This document shows, piece after piece, positions 36,216-48,400 of a DNA stretch of 64,000 nucleotides. Both the position numbers and the translations under genes were made by a program. Within the stretch, counting starts at the first letter, position 1; each line of letters begins with the position of its first letter. Source of the stretch: Pyrus communis. Taxonomy: Eukaryota; Streptophyta; Magnoliopsida; Rosales; Rosaceae. The stretch is from contig NC_084816.1 of the NCBI RefSeq assembly GCF_963583255.1, forward strand, positions 9,501,600 to 9,565,599. Direction: 5' to 3'. The notes beneath the pieces are model-generated. The model was not told where the DNA came from. It searched no databases and was given only the letters and a program-made list of their open reading frames with translations.

Positions 36216-36587
36216 TGCACCACCTTGGAACAGCAAAACCGGGACCAAGAACAAAACCCCAGGGCTCTCAAAGCCCTCGCTCAAATCGCCATTAAACACA
36301 AACGGATTCGCCAAAACGCTGCCGAAGGGAGACAGGTTCGGCCGCATTTCAATTCGAACCTCCGAGATTATGCGGTGCAAAATCCATTGCAGGAAGGAGC
36401 TGCGATCGCAGTTTTGGATCTGATGGTTTCAGTGTGAGTCTGCGACTCTGTGTGGGTGTGGAGGAATTGTCGTTGCTTTTGTAGACTTGGAGGTCTCTCA
36501 GTCTCATCGGCTAATCTTGTTATCCTTAATTGTTCTTGCGAGACTAATCCAGTAATATTAATGTTTGATTAAAATCCATTACCACGC
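36216..36587. promoter_or_regulatory. VPS50 5' region
   Basis: Presumed 5' UTR and promoter (minus strand) of VPS50. The first 200 bp are GC-richer than the surroundings. No clear TATA box, as often in housekeeping plant genes. Confidence 0.45.
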
Positions 36588-36595
36588 GTTTGTAC

Positions 36596-39500
36596 TACAC
36601 CTGCTAATTCATGACACGATCCGATAATCCGACACGATACGACATGAAATTAACAGATGTTCGGATCGACACGATAATGAATCGGATCGTTATCGGGTAA
36701 CCCGATAAGCACTTGTTAAGATAACGGGTTGATTCGGGTATACATGTATAACACGATACACGATAAACATAATATTATTTTTATAATTTTATAATCCTAA
36801 AAAAATATTGTAATAGTTATATACATTAATTTAACAATTTTATACCCCTAAAAACTATAATAAATATATATATATATATATTAAATTAACTATAGAGTCT
36901 ATAATAATTATATATACTATAATAATTATACCCCCAAAATATTAACTATCTATAATAATTATATATATATATATATATTAAATTTTGAATTAAATTTTAT
37001 AAAAACTATAATAATTATTAATTAATATGCATGATGCATGATGCATCCATTGATTTGATTCCATTCCATTCCTGCCGCCCTTTTTGAAGAAAAATGAAGA
37101 GAAAATGAAAATGATAAGAAAAGTTGAAAATGAAACATAAAAGTGAGAGAATTAGGGAAAGATGCTGGAGGGAAAAGTGAAAATTATAAGAAAAGTTGAA
37201 AAGGAAACAAAAAAGAGAGGGAAAATGAAAATTAATAGAAATGGTGAGAATTTTTTTTTTTTTTTTTTAAGTTATTAACTTTTTATCACACATATGACAT
37301 ATCTCACTATTTTTATAATGACACACGTGATGTACTACTCCGTGTACCAGTTAATTATACGTACAAAATAAATAGATTTAAATCTACTTAATAAATAAAT
37401 AAATATATATATATATGTATATATATACACACACCATTGGAACTTGATGGGATACGAATTCTCCGAAACTAATTTCAACGATCCCAACCATCAAACTTGT
37501 TTGTATATACTTTGAGATCACATCAGCAAAAAATCGCAAAAAACAAACATTCAGAGATCAAGTAACGTGACAAAGCTTTTCGATGGTTATAAACGAAAAA
37601 TCACGATTTAACGGTTATTTTAACTTTGATTTTGATGATTTTTTATAGCTACACCCATTGACCCTATATGAATACAATGAATGAATTCGATCTTCAATTT
37701 AAAATATTTACACAAGTGGATACCACAAAATCTTATGTTATACTTGATGGAAGTATAAATAAACTCTAAGTGTTAGTTAATCTATTATTTTTATGGGATA
37801 CGAATTCTCTTAAACTAATTTCAACGATCTCAACCGTCAAATTTGTTTGTATATGCTTTGAGATCACATCAGCAAAAAATCACAAAAAACAAATATTCAG
37901 AGATCAAGTAACGGGACAAAGCTTTTCGATAGTTATAAACGAAAAATCACGATTTAACGGTTATTTTAACTCTGATTTTGATGATTTTTTACAGCTACAC
38001 TCCTTGACCCTATATGAATAGAATGAATGAATTCGATCTTCAATTTAAAATATTTACACAAGTGGATACCACAAAATCTTATGTTATACTTAATGAAAGT
38101 ATAAATAAACTCTAAGTGTTAGTCAATCTATCGTTTTGATGGGATACGAATTCTCCAAAACTAATTTCAACGATCCAAACTGTTAAACTTGTTTGTATAT
38201 GCTTAGAGATCACATCAGCAAAAAAATCACAAAAAGAAAACATTTAGAAATCAAGTAACGGGACAAAGCTTTTCAACAGTTATAAACGAAAAATCACGAT
38301 TTAACGGTTATTTTAACTCCGATTTTGATGATTTTTTACAGCTTCACTCCTTGACCCTATATGAATAGAATGAATGAATTCGATCTTCAATTTAAAATAT
38401 TTACACAAGTGGATACCACAAAATCTTATGTTATACTTAATGAAAGTACAAATAAACTCTAAGTGTTAGTTAATCTATCGTTTTGATGAGATACGAATTC
38501 TCCAAAACTAATTTCAACGATCGAAACCATCAAACTTGTTTGTATATGCTTGGAGATCACATCAACAAAAAATCACAAAAAACAAACATTCAGAGATCAA
38601 GTAAAGGGACAAAACTTTTCAATGGTTATAAACGAAAAATCACGATTTAACAGCTATTTTAACTCCGATTTTGATGATTTTTTATAGCTACACTCCTTGA
38701 CCATATATGAATATAATGAATGAATTCGATCTTCAATTTAAAATATTTACACAAGTGGATACCACAAAATCTTATGTTATACTTAATGAAAGTATAAATA
38801 AACTCTCAAGTGTTAGTCAATCTCTCGTTTTGATAGGATACGAATTCTCCAAAACTAATTTCAACGATCAAAACCATCAAACTTATTTGTATATGCTTGG
38901 AGATCACATCAGCAAAAAATCACAAAAAACAAACATTCAGAGATCAAGTAACGGGACAAAGCTTTTTGACGGTTATATACGAAAAATCACGATTTAACGG
39001 TTATTTTAATATATTTTTATATGGTATAGTATTATTATTTTATTTCTTTTCATAATTATTTTGGTAAACTTCTCATAATTTGAATGATTTTTAATGTTTG
39101 GTTTTTCTATACTTAGTTTATTCGGAAGAGAGTTCTGACGTGGAAAACCTTACTGAAAACATCTTCGACATAACTCTTCAAGGCAATAGATCAAGCCAAA
39201 GTTTCAATACAATTTCATGATGATCGATGTAAATTGAAGATTTTGTAGATGGAAGTGTAAACTTTTGAGAAAGACTTACAATCTTGAAAACAAAAACTCT
39301 TTCATTTTGCATATCCTTGCACATTTAATATTTGTTATTGATTAGTAGTGTATGTATTATTTTTTTATTGGACTCTTATTTTCGAGTGTAGATATAGTAC
39401 TTAAACGACAAATGTTTTAATGTTTTGAAGTAATATTTATGTGGCAATGTGTGGTATGTGCAAATTTTAAAAAAAAAAATTTTTTTTTCTTAACGGGTCG

Positions 39501-39642
39501 GGTCATTTTACTCGTTGGGTAAAGTGACCCGAACTGTTAAGGACCCGTTAAGATAACGGATGTGACACGACACGACCCGTTAAGATAACAGGTCTTACAG
39601 GAAAACGACACGAACACGACAAACACGACCCATTTGCCAGGC
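36596..39642. mobile_element. hAT-like non-autonomous element with tandem core
   Basis: The ends are rich in ACACGA and CCCGTTAAGATAACGGG motifs: the left has CATGACACGATCCGATAATC and AAGATAACGGGTTGATTCGG, the right has AACGGGTCGGGTC and CACGACCCATTTGCCAGGC. The right end read inward, GCCTGGCAAATGGGTCGTG, resembles a widespread plant hAT terminus. Flanks GTTTGTAC (36588-36595) and CTTTGTAC (39643-39650) match at seven of eight bases, the hAT duplication length. No transposase; the middle is an AT-rich zone and a tandem array. Confidence 0.7.
37449..39008 (+). repeat. Tandem array of a 346-bp unit, 4.5 copies
   Basis: Unit starts (G/A)GGATACGAATTCTC occur at 37449, 37795, 38141, 38488 and 38835: spacing 346, 346, 347, 347. 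Copies are about 90% alike or better and share GTGGATACCACAAAATC and AATCACGATTTAACGG. The fifth copy stops about half-way at ACGGTTATTTTAA. ORFs crossing it have no known domain. Other instances of the unit elsewhere cannot be judged from one window. Confidence 0.95.
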
Positions 39643-39679
39643 CTTTGTACAGTATATGTTTAAAATAATAATTTGTTCG

Positions 39680-40410
39680 TTGGAAGTAAAATACCTAAAA
39701 CATTTGAATTTTTCAGTGTCATTCTAAATTGGTCTCAATCTTTTTAAATATTTTAAACAAATAACCAACCTATTAAAAATATTAAGTCTCAATTAATTTT
39801 TTAAACATAGATTATATTCAAAACCTACTAAATGGGTATATCATGGTCAACATTGATATTAGTTGCCTTAAAATCAAATTTTCAAACATAGATTATACAA
39901 TATGAAACACAATTGAAATTATATTAGGATGACAATTTTCTAACAAAAGAGAGGGTTAAGATTTCATATAGGCTTTCAAGGAGCTTTTTTTGCTCATGTG
40001 TTTTCCTCATAAGCCGATTCTCAAATCATAAAGCTTCCGGTTCTTATTTGGGTGGTAAAGATGGTGGTAACCAAATCATGACAGTCCATACTATTTGAAC
40101 AACCTCTATGACATTCTTCTTGATGTTGGCGGCTTGAGTTGCAGGATAGAGTTGGTGGTTTTGCGTTGGGTTTATAGGTGATGTCACGATGGGGGTGGTT
40201 GTGACTGTTAGTTAGTGGAGGCTATGCTTGCTTACATGATCTTCTATTGATTTCAAAGACAAAGTAACCTCTAGTAAATTTAATAGATTTTAACTGGGAC
40301 TTAACATGTATGACATTTTTAATAGATTAGATATATTGTTTGGCATGATCAAACGATTAAGACCAATTTAGAATGATAATAAAAGGTTTGGTGGTTTTAA
40401 GTACTTAATC
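39680..40410. mobile_element. Long-TIR DNA element, copy B
   Basis: Diverged second copy of 6101-6822: shared blocks include AGTGTCATTC(T/C)AAATT, TTTTTGCTCATGTG, GTAAAGATGGTGGTAACCA and TTGATGTTGGCGGCTTGAG. The left end ACCTAAAACATTTG pairs with the right end TTTTAAGTACTTAATCC. Ends approximate. Confidence 0.65.
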
Positions 40411-41404
40411 CAAAATGTTAAGTACCCATTAACATATAATTATTTTTGTGTCCCTACAACTAGTGGTAGATCCAGTATTTTAACATCGGATAATCCTAAT
40501 TAAGGTAGCTAGATGCTAGTCGGACAGCAGGTTGGGATTTAGCACCTATGCTTCTAGATAGGACCTAGGCAGACTAAACAGATTTAAGTAAATTTACATC
40601 TAAATAAGTGTCCATTTACACTTAAAAAATTATACTTGTATTGAGAATTTGGATTTATTATTTAATTAGGTTTATTATTTAACATATAACATACAAAAAA
40701 ATATCAAAATTTTTGCTCTAGTATTGCACTAAATTTGATGATATGAGATGAAAGTTCAAGTGATTACGAAGTTCGTAGTATTTTATGAAATATTTTCAAA
40801 TGTCATATGAATTTATAGTAAAGTTTAACAGAAAAAATGGTGTCAAATATATTGTATAAAAAAGTAAGTATTGATTGAGTAATACACTATTTCTTTATTA
40901 ATTAAAATATTTTGTGGCACAATCTGATGGGACAACAATTCATAAAAATGGGGAGTTGGCACATCGGAAATGGAGAGATAAAGTATTTCTTCTTCATTAG
41001 AACCAACATCAAAGAATAGTAAAGCTAGGGCGGTCTTCTATGTGTTCTTCTTTGTCTGAAGTTACATTTTTCTTCTTGATTCAAAGTTTATGGTGCCACA
41101 TCTGCATAGCTATGGTGGTCTGCTCTCTTCCAACACCTACCTAGACTGTTGGGTGGTCCTAGGAGGTCCTCATAGGCGCTTCTTCGGACTTCCAGATGGT
41201 CCCTAGACCACCCAGGTTCAGGAATTGATTTACTTATGTCTGCAACCACGAAAGGGATATAAAAAACAAACCATGTCACGATGATGTGGTGTGAGCTCGA
41301 GTTTTTTGGTAGAGGAACAATTATTTCTTCATGGTTGCATGACTTCAGTGGCGGCTTTGGAAGTGCCAAAGTTGACTTTCATACTAAGTTTCGTACTCAT
41401 AAAA

Positions 41405-41596
41405 AGAAAAGGATTCTCGCTGGATCATTTTCCTAGGGATCCCGTGATCGTGACCGTTCATCATACATAGTGCGGTTAGAAATCATTTCAAAATTTAAAC
41501 TTTAAAATTAATTATAAATAATACCTAACGAAAACTGACCGCACGATGTACGATGAACGATCATGATCACGGGATCCTCGCCAGATCCTTTTCCTC
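41405..41596. mobile_element. MITE with AGGAAAAGGAT ends
   Basis: Left AGAAAAGGATTCTCGCTGGA and right GATCCTCGCCAGATCCTTTT are inverted; the pairing continues through GATCCCGTGATC and GTTCATC(A/G)TACAT. About 190 bp. Confidence 0.8.
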
Positions 41597-43399
41597 ATAA
41601 AATGCCATAGAAGAAAAAAAGATGGTTTAAACTTTAAAATAAAAGTTTTCTACATTAAAGGGCCCATTTTAATTTTCACGCAAGTTTTCTGAAATCTCAA
41701 AGCCGCTCCTGCAAGTCTTTATATAATGGTAAGTATAAGTTTAAAAGTAATTTAGGGCACGTAAGACTCTTGTGATTGACTAATTTGAGACTCGTTATCT
41801 TGCCTATTAAGTCATTTAGTTGTTTTACTATGGAAGACGTGACAAAAGGCGCTAATTAAGAGTCTTGTTTAGGTAGACCTCTTAACCATTTCAAGTATCA
41901 TGACCTAGAAATGGGCTATAGTTGTAGAGATTGTTATCCTATCAATTGTAACGTCCCGACCCGAAAATTTATTTTCGGAAGATAATTACTATGATAGGCC
42001 CAAAATTAAACTCTTGTTTATTTTCTACCGTTTACCACAATTCTTTTATTTAATTCTTAGTTACTCATAAAATCTATAACCTACTTTGTTTACCAAAAAC
42101 ATAAGGTAACTTTTTAAATTAATCATCCAATTCCTTTCCTTAGACAAATTTTCAACAAAGTGTTAATCTCGGTTATTTTCAAGGTTGCATCTAACTCCCG
42201 TTAGACTGCCTACGTACCCTTGAACGGAATCAAACGTTTCGTAGTTCATATTTCATTTCCAATTCTATTCAAATAACCGAAATAACCAACATTAGCTTTA
42301 ATAAATGAAATACATCAAATGGATACCAAATTCATGTTTAGAATATTAAAATTTGGACAAAATGGCAGCATCGGCCCACTGCCCATGCGCCGCCGCACGT
42401 GGCGGTTTTCGGCAAACGGAAACCCAATTTTTGGACGAACTCCAAAAATTACCAAAATTTACAGGAAAGTAGAGTTCAAGGAGAGGAACAACTTTCATAC
42501 CTAGGCCGAAGTCCAATTCGGCCGGGAAACACCTCAAATTGCCCACGAACTGTCGTAACCCTATATGTGGGTGTGCTTTGATTCGACCTCCATCCTCGCT
42601 CCGACGCCTCCACCATTGCTTGAGATTTATTCTTGAGATTGAGGGGAGTCTATTGGTGGTGGTAATTGGCTGAGTTAGCTTCAGAAATGGCGGATCGCCG
42701 CTGAGACACCATCGCACCCACCGGTGCATTCCCCGCGAATCCAAGGCCAAATTGTATGGATTTTGGGGCGGAATTGGTAGGGGAAGGCTAGGGAGTTGAT
42801 TCCATGTGAGGGATGGTGGTGATTCGCCGTGAAACACCGTGTATGGAGTCGGAAAAATCGAGCCCCATCGGTCAGGTCGGGTAGTAACCCGTTCCCTTTT
42901 TTTTTTTTTTCTTCTCTCATTTCCCTCATGTTTCCCTTTCTGATTGGTCCTCTCCTTTTTCTTCCCCTCCCCTGATTGGTCCACCCCCTCCCTTTCTCTC
43001 ATTTCCTCTCCATCACAGCCACACATGTGGCACATCCATTGCTCCAGAAAATCTGGAGCCTTCTAGATGAAGGTTAAAATTACAAAAATATCCCTAATTT
43101 TAAACGTTAATAACTTTTTCGTTATAATTCCGTTTCATGAACGGTTTATGCCTACGCGTTCGTGAGATTGAGCTCTATTCAAACATATAAATTATGACCT
43201 CGAAAGGTATACAAATTTTAGATAATTAATTTCCAACCTTCAAACGTCGTAATTAGTTTAATTTAAAACTAAATTCAAACAAATTAATATAAATTCTCGA
43301 AAAATAATATAAAATCTCAATAATACAAATACGTAAATTATAATAATTTCCAGTAACAAAATTTTAAAAATCCTCAATTAAATTTTTCATAACCATAAA

Positions 43400-43699
43400 C
43401 AGTGTTCTCTAGGTGGCGCCGAGGTACTAGACGACAGTGCTCTGCCACGATTAACCCGAAATCGTTTATTAAATCGGCAAGGCAATTAGGCGGCGTAAGG
43501 CGGATGCCTAGGCGGGAAGACGAATGCTAGGCGGGCGAGACAGAAGCTGGACGATCTGGGCGGCATGGGAAAATACAAATTCCTACCCAGAAGTAGTCGA
43601 ACATTGGGTAATCTGGGCGCTTTGCGTCTCGCCGTCTTGTCTTCCTAGGTCTCGCTGTCTTGTCTAACTGAGTTTCAATGTGACGACGGTATACGAGAG

Positions 43700-43780
<81 letters not shown>

Positions 43781-44266
43781 CATCTACAATTGCAAATATG
43801 CTGACGGCGGCCATGGGTCTAGAAGCGAGCAGCTTTAGTTAGGGTTTTTTTCTTCTAAAGGTGAGTCGGTGACTAAGATGGCCATTTCACCCATAAATAC
43901 AGGTGTCCTTAATTTTATGTTTTAATAGGATAAATGGGTTAGACGGCCATGGGGTATTTTGTTAGGATCCTATTCAAAATTTAAAACAAGCCCAATCTTG
44001 CATTTTGTTAGTTAAAATAAAAGGCCCAACAAAATTAATGGCTTAGATAATGATACAAAACTAAAAAATAAGTCTAAAATTTTAGACATGTATATTTTTC
44101 TTTAAAAAAAATTTAACATATTATTCAATGTTATTTACATATTATATAATAAATTGAATAAATTTATATGATATATAACAAATTTACTTAAATCCACCTA
44201 GTCTGCCTAGGTGCTAGGACTCATCCCATCGCTCGACTAGCGCCTAGCGTCTTTTAGAATATTGAG
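43400..44266. mobile_element. CTAGGCG-rich hAT-like element in the solo LTR
   Basis: The left part has GGCGGATGCCTAGGCGG and CTAGGCGGGCGAG; the right part has CTGCCTAGGTGCTAGG and AGCGCCTAGCG, in inverted sense. CATAAA lies on both sides (43394-43399, 44267-44272), so the duplication is at least 6 bp. A diverged relative of the right part (CACCTATGC, ACCTAGGCAGACTAAACAG) lies at about 40500-40620. It carries a GA microsatellite. Confidence 0.6.
43701..43779. repeat. Long GA microsatellite
   Basis: Nearly pure GA repeat of about 38 units inside the nested element; it produces the spurious Ser-Leu repeat ORF on the minus strand. Confidence 0.95.
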
Positions 44267-44352
44267 CATAAATCAATTTATTTTTGATTTTCTCCACATA
44301 TTCATAATTATGAATATTCCATTTTATATATTTAAATTGTCAAGGTATTACA

Positions 44353-45435
44353 TCTATGATCCAGTGAGATCATTTATTCTTCAACTTTTTGGGCTTATCT
44401 TTCTCTGAGGCCTTTCTAGGTTTGTAGAGGAGTTCAAACTTTGCTTGTCCTCCTAAAATCAATATCATTTCGTCGGAATACATCATGTGTTTTCAGGACC
44501 CAAAACTAGTTGGATGGAGTAGATAATTTCCTTGATTATCAAATTTTTAATTAGGTAAAAAATCCCTTAAGTCATCTAAGCCCAGTAACTTGCTGAGTTA
44601 AATGGTTTGTAAGTTGGATTACAATATCTCACACATGAGTCTAACAAAGGTGTCTTCTATATCAAGTGAGATTATTGAGGCCATCCTTCTAGTATTTAAT
44701 GTGAATCCAAGCGTGAGCTTATAGTCGGACGTGTTCTTGGAGGGCATTTCGCCTGTTGAGTTCTTTATGTCCACGTGTTAATTCTTATCAACCCATATTT
44801 GTATTAAAACTCAAAATTTCCAACTCACTGTCTACAAGAATCAAACTCAAAATTTTTGATTCAACATATAACATACTATAAAATAACATTCTATACCGGT
44901 GGTGCATTTCGAGTTCCATCACTACTCTTTTGTGGCCCCTAGTTTGCTGTGCCCAATTTCATGTCTCATCCATGTATTATTTCTGTTTGGTCGACATGTG
45001 TCATTCTACTTAACAGCAATTAACTTAAGTCTTAAACAAAATAAATTAATATAAAAATAAACCACAAAATGGGAGTCCAAGTGAACACGACAGCGACAAC
45101 ACGCCCAATGAATAAGCTACCCGCAAAATCTAGTCGGCAGTCGACAACCACTCTACCTTGCGGTCAGAACCCAATCGCGTAATAAGACCTAACACATTTA
45201 CCGGATAAGTACGAGAACACGTGTCAATGAAATAGAAAGGGGACATGAAAGAGACACCAAGTTGGTGACAGCAGAACTGCGGCCCTCTTTTGTCGCCTTG
45301 GAAATTAATATACCTCGGAAGTAGAAACTCAAACCAAACAGATCTCTCTCCCAGTTCTCAACTCAATCATTCTTCCACCTTTGTGTCTCCGAGGCGACGG
45401 AACAACCACGAGAAGAGCTGAAGACGTACATAACA
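44353..45435. promoter_or_regulatory. Spacer and VPS41 5' region
   Basis: About 700 bp of AT-rich spacer, then GC-richer sequence from about 45080 that must contain the VPS41 promoter and 5' UTR. No clear TATA box. Confidence 0.45.
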
Positions 45436-48400
45436 ATGGCTCCGATTCCGCCCGATAACGGCGTCGAAGGAGACGATGAGAGAGAGGAAGAGGGCGAGGA
45501 GGAAGAAGAAGAGGAAGAGGAAGAAGAGGAGGAGGAGGAAGAGGAGGAGCCGAGGCTCAAGTACCAGCGAATGGGAGGTAGCATTCCCACGCTGTTGGCT
45601 ACCGACGTGGCATCCTGCATCGCCGTCGCGGAACGAATGATCGCGCTCGGGACTCACGGCGGCACCGTTCAGATTCTAGATTTTCTCGGAAATCAGGTGA
45701 GGAACTGAGCTTGAATTCAATTCAATTTTCGTCTTTCGAATGATAGTGGTTGGGATTATTGCATTGACCGGTAGGTTAGTGCGATTCGTGGGGATTTGGT
45801 AGGTTGTGGATTGAAGTTGAGCTGGTTGGATCTGGGTTTCTTGGTAATTTTGAAATTTTCACTGTTTTACTGGGAATTGAATGTACGGGTTTTAACCCAG
45901 TTGCATTTAGTTTTGGGATGGTCAATGGGGTTTTCGCAATTAGCTCAAATGAAGCTGTAAAAGAAAGCTACTTTAGTTAAATTTCATTTGGTTAATTATA
46001 TGCAGGGGTTATAAAGTTTTTTCTTTTGATTTTCCTGTTCTTAATTTCGTGTTCAGACGTTGGCGTGTTAATTGAATTTTCAACTATGGTGAACTTATAC
46101 TTCTTGTAGGGTGACTTAACTCTACTTGTCCTAAAATCCGTCACTCAAAACATTTTGTTGTTTGATGGGTAAATTACCTATGCAATAGGTTCGAGAGTGC
46201 AAAGTTTAACCTTGACAAGCAATGTAGGTAGTTTGCAATATCTGTACATTGTTTGCAAAGATGATTTCTTTGGGATGTCTGTAGGTAGTTTTTGAACTCA
46301 CAGTTCTTATATTCCGCTGTCAATACTAAATATTTTGTGGTATGGGTGTTAATACTCTATATCAGTTAAGATTGATATACTGTTGCATTTTGCACCTGAT
46401 TTATCATTGAGGGCAATATGCCAATATCATGTACTTGATTGGCTTCTTTACAGGTTAAGGAATTCCCTGCTCATACTGCTGCAGTGAATGATCTTAGCTT
46501 TGACATAGAAGGTGAATTTATAGGAAGCTGTTCAGACGATGGGTCTGTTGTAATAAATAGTCTTTTCACTGATGAGAAAATGAAGTTTGAGTATCATCGC
46601 CCAATGAAGGCTATTGCACTAGACCCAGATTATGCAAGAAAATCATCTAGAAGATTTGTAGCTGGTGGTTTAGCTGGTCATTTATATTTTAATACAAAAA
46701 GATGGCTGGGCTTTAAAGATCAGGTTTGTACTAAAATTATACTTATAGCCTGTTAAAAGGATTTCCGAGTATGTTTTTAATTTCTCAAGGCAATGTATGT
46801 CTAGGTTTTGCACTCTGGTGAAGGTCCTATACATGCGGTGAAGTGGAGAACAAGTCTCATTGCTTGGGCAAATGATGCAGGTGTTAAAGTGTATGATACT
46901 GCAAATGATCAACGTATAACATTCATTGAAAGGCCACGAGGAAGCCCACGTCCTGAGCTTTTGCTCCCTCACTTATTTTGGCAGGTTAGTGAAAGAGTAA
47001 CATGCTCACAGTATTTACTTGCACACATGACCACTCTTTATAAGCTTTGATGTGGTGCATGTTAGTGCAACTTGCGTAAAGTGCTTGTATTGGGTGATTC
47101 TGTAGTGCATTTTGAACTTTAAAGTTTTACAGTTTAGGGATTTTGTCTAATTAAGTAATGAATTAGGGTTGAGATTTGAAAAGTATAGAAGGGACATTAT
47201 GGCGTATTGCTGGAGTTCTGGGGCAGCAGGTAATCTTGGGATTGTAATGCCTGTTTCAAGGGTAATTAAGGGCTAAAGTTAGTAGAAAATGTTTGCGCTT
47301 AATTGGGAAAGGGTTGGATAAAAGATTGGGTGGAATGGGAATCTCAAATAGTGGTATCTAATAGTTCCTTTAACAACTGATGTAAAACTGCAAGTCTTGC
47401 TCGTGTGTTTAAGAGCATTTACCTTTGCACCCAAGTTCTTGTGTTTGAATCATCCCTCCCCCAGTATCGCTTGTATTGAAAGAAAAACTGATGTAGAACC
47501 CAGGGAAATTCACCTAATGCTCTCATAACTCCTAGAAAAACTTTGGACTGGACATGACTAATGAAATGTAAGTGTCTGCACAGAAAAATTGTAAGATTCC
47601 AGTTCTACTCTGGACATTATAGCATTTATAACTCTAGGACTAATGGTTCAATCTCAATACTGATTTAACCCCGGAGTCCCTATTAAATCAGCTTCATGAT
47701 AGATAAGACTTTTTGATGTGAAAAGTACCATCTAAGCTTCCTTTCCTATTTGCACAACCTTTTCTTCTTCATTCTTCACATAAAGTAGTTGTGGTGTCAT
47801 TTCCTTATTGCTCACTGTACTTCATCATATTCAGGATGACTCGTTGTTGGTCATTGGCTGGGGAACATCAATCAAAATCACATCGATAAAAACAAATCAG
47901 TCAAGAGCCACCAATGGAACATATAAGCATGTCCCAATGTCTGGTATGAACCAGGTGGATATTGTGGCATCCTTTCAGACCAGCTATTTCATTTCCGGGA
48001 TTGCCCCTTTTGGTGATACTTTGGTCATTCTAGCATATATCCCTGGTGAAGAAGATGGGGAAAAGGAATTTAGCAGCTCTGTTCCATCACGACAGGTACT
48101 TTTTTCCTCCTTGTTCTTTGGTAGAATAATTTGTCAGTGCAAAATTTTCATTTTTTATGGTTTTTTTGTTTTCAAGATTTTCCTCCCTCACTTTATTCAG
48201 TTTCCATTATTATGCTGACTCAACTGTGCTTTATGTGAGTAAGTTCTACGAAAAAAAGGGATTATTAGATCTAGGTCCCTGATGTAAATTTTTTTGTTAG
48301 CTTAGTCTGGTGGCCTTTAAACTTTTAAAGTTAAGCAGGAAAGTCAAACACAGCATTCGTTAAATATAAATCCAAAAAGTAACATGCCATTAAATTTTCT

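Larger units (their letters stand above)
41947..44352 (+). mobile_element. Solo LTR, interrupted
   Basis: Begins TGTAACGTCCCGACCCG, a typical gypsy LTR start, and ends GGTATTACA. Flanks TCAAT and TCTAT match at four of five bases. Without the nested element (43400-44266) it is about 1.54 kb. No polyprotein genes flank it, so it looks like a solo LTR left by recombination. A 229-codon open frame on the minus strand (42346-43035) within it has no known domain. Confidence 0.65.

Noticed and set aside
36073..36423. 116-codon ORF opposite VPS50 exon 1
   Set aside because: Shadow of the VPS50 first exon and its GC-rich leader; no domain.
38707..38997. 96-codon ORF in the tandem array
   Set aside because: Frames of the other repeat units are broken at different places, so there is no sign of coding selection.
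37449..39008. CRISPR array or centromeric satellite
   Set aside because: The repeats are long and contiguous without spacers, and only 4.5 units lie inside a transposon-like frame.
41088..41369. 93-codon minus-strand ORF
   Set aside because: No family resemblance, no splice partners and a transposon-rich setting.
42346..43035. 229-codon open frame on the minus strand
   Set aside because: It lies in the solo LTR, has low-complexity Arg/Lys/Glu and Pro runs and no recognisable domain; probably chance.
43527..43814. Ser-Leu repeat ORF
   Set aside because: Translation of a GA/CT microsatellite.
45363..45657. Poly-Ser and Leu-rich ORFs on the minus strand
   Set aside because: Antisense of the glutamate-coding repeat in VPS41 exon 1.
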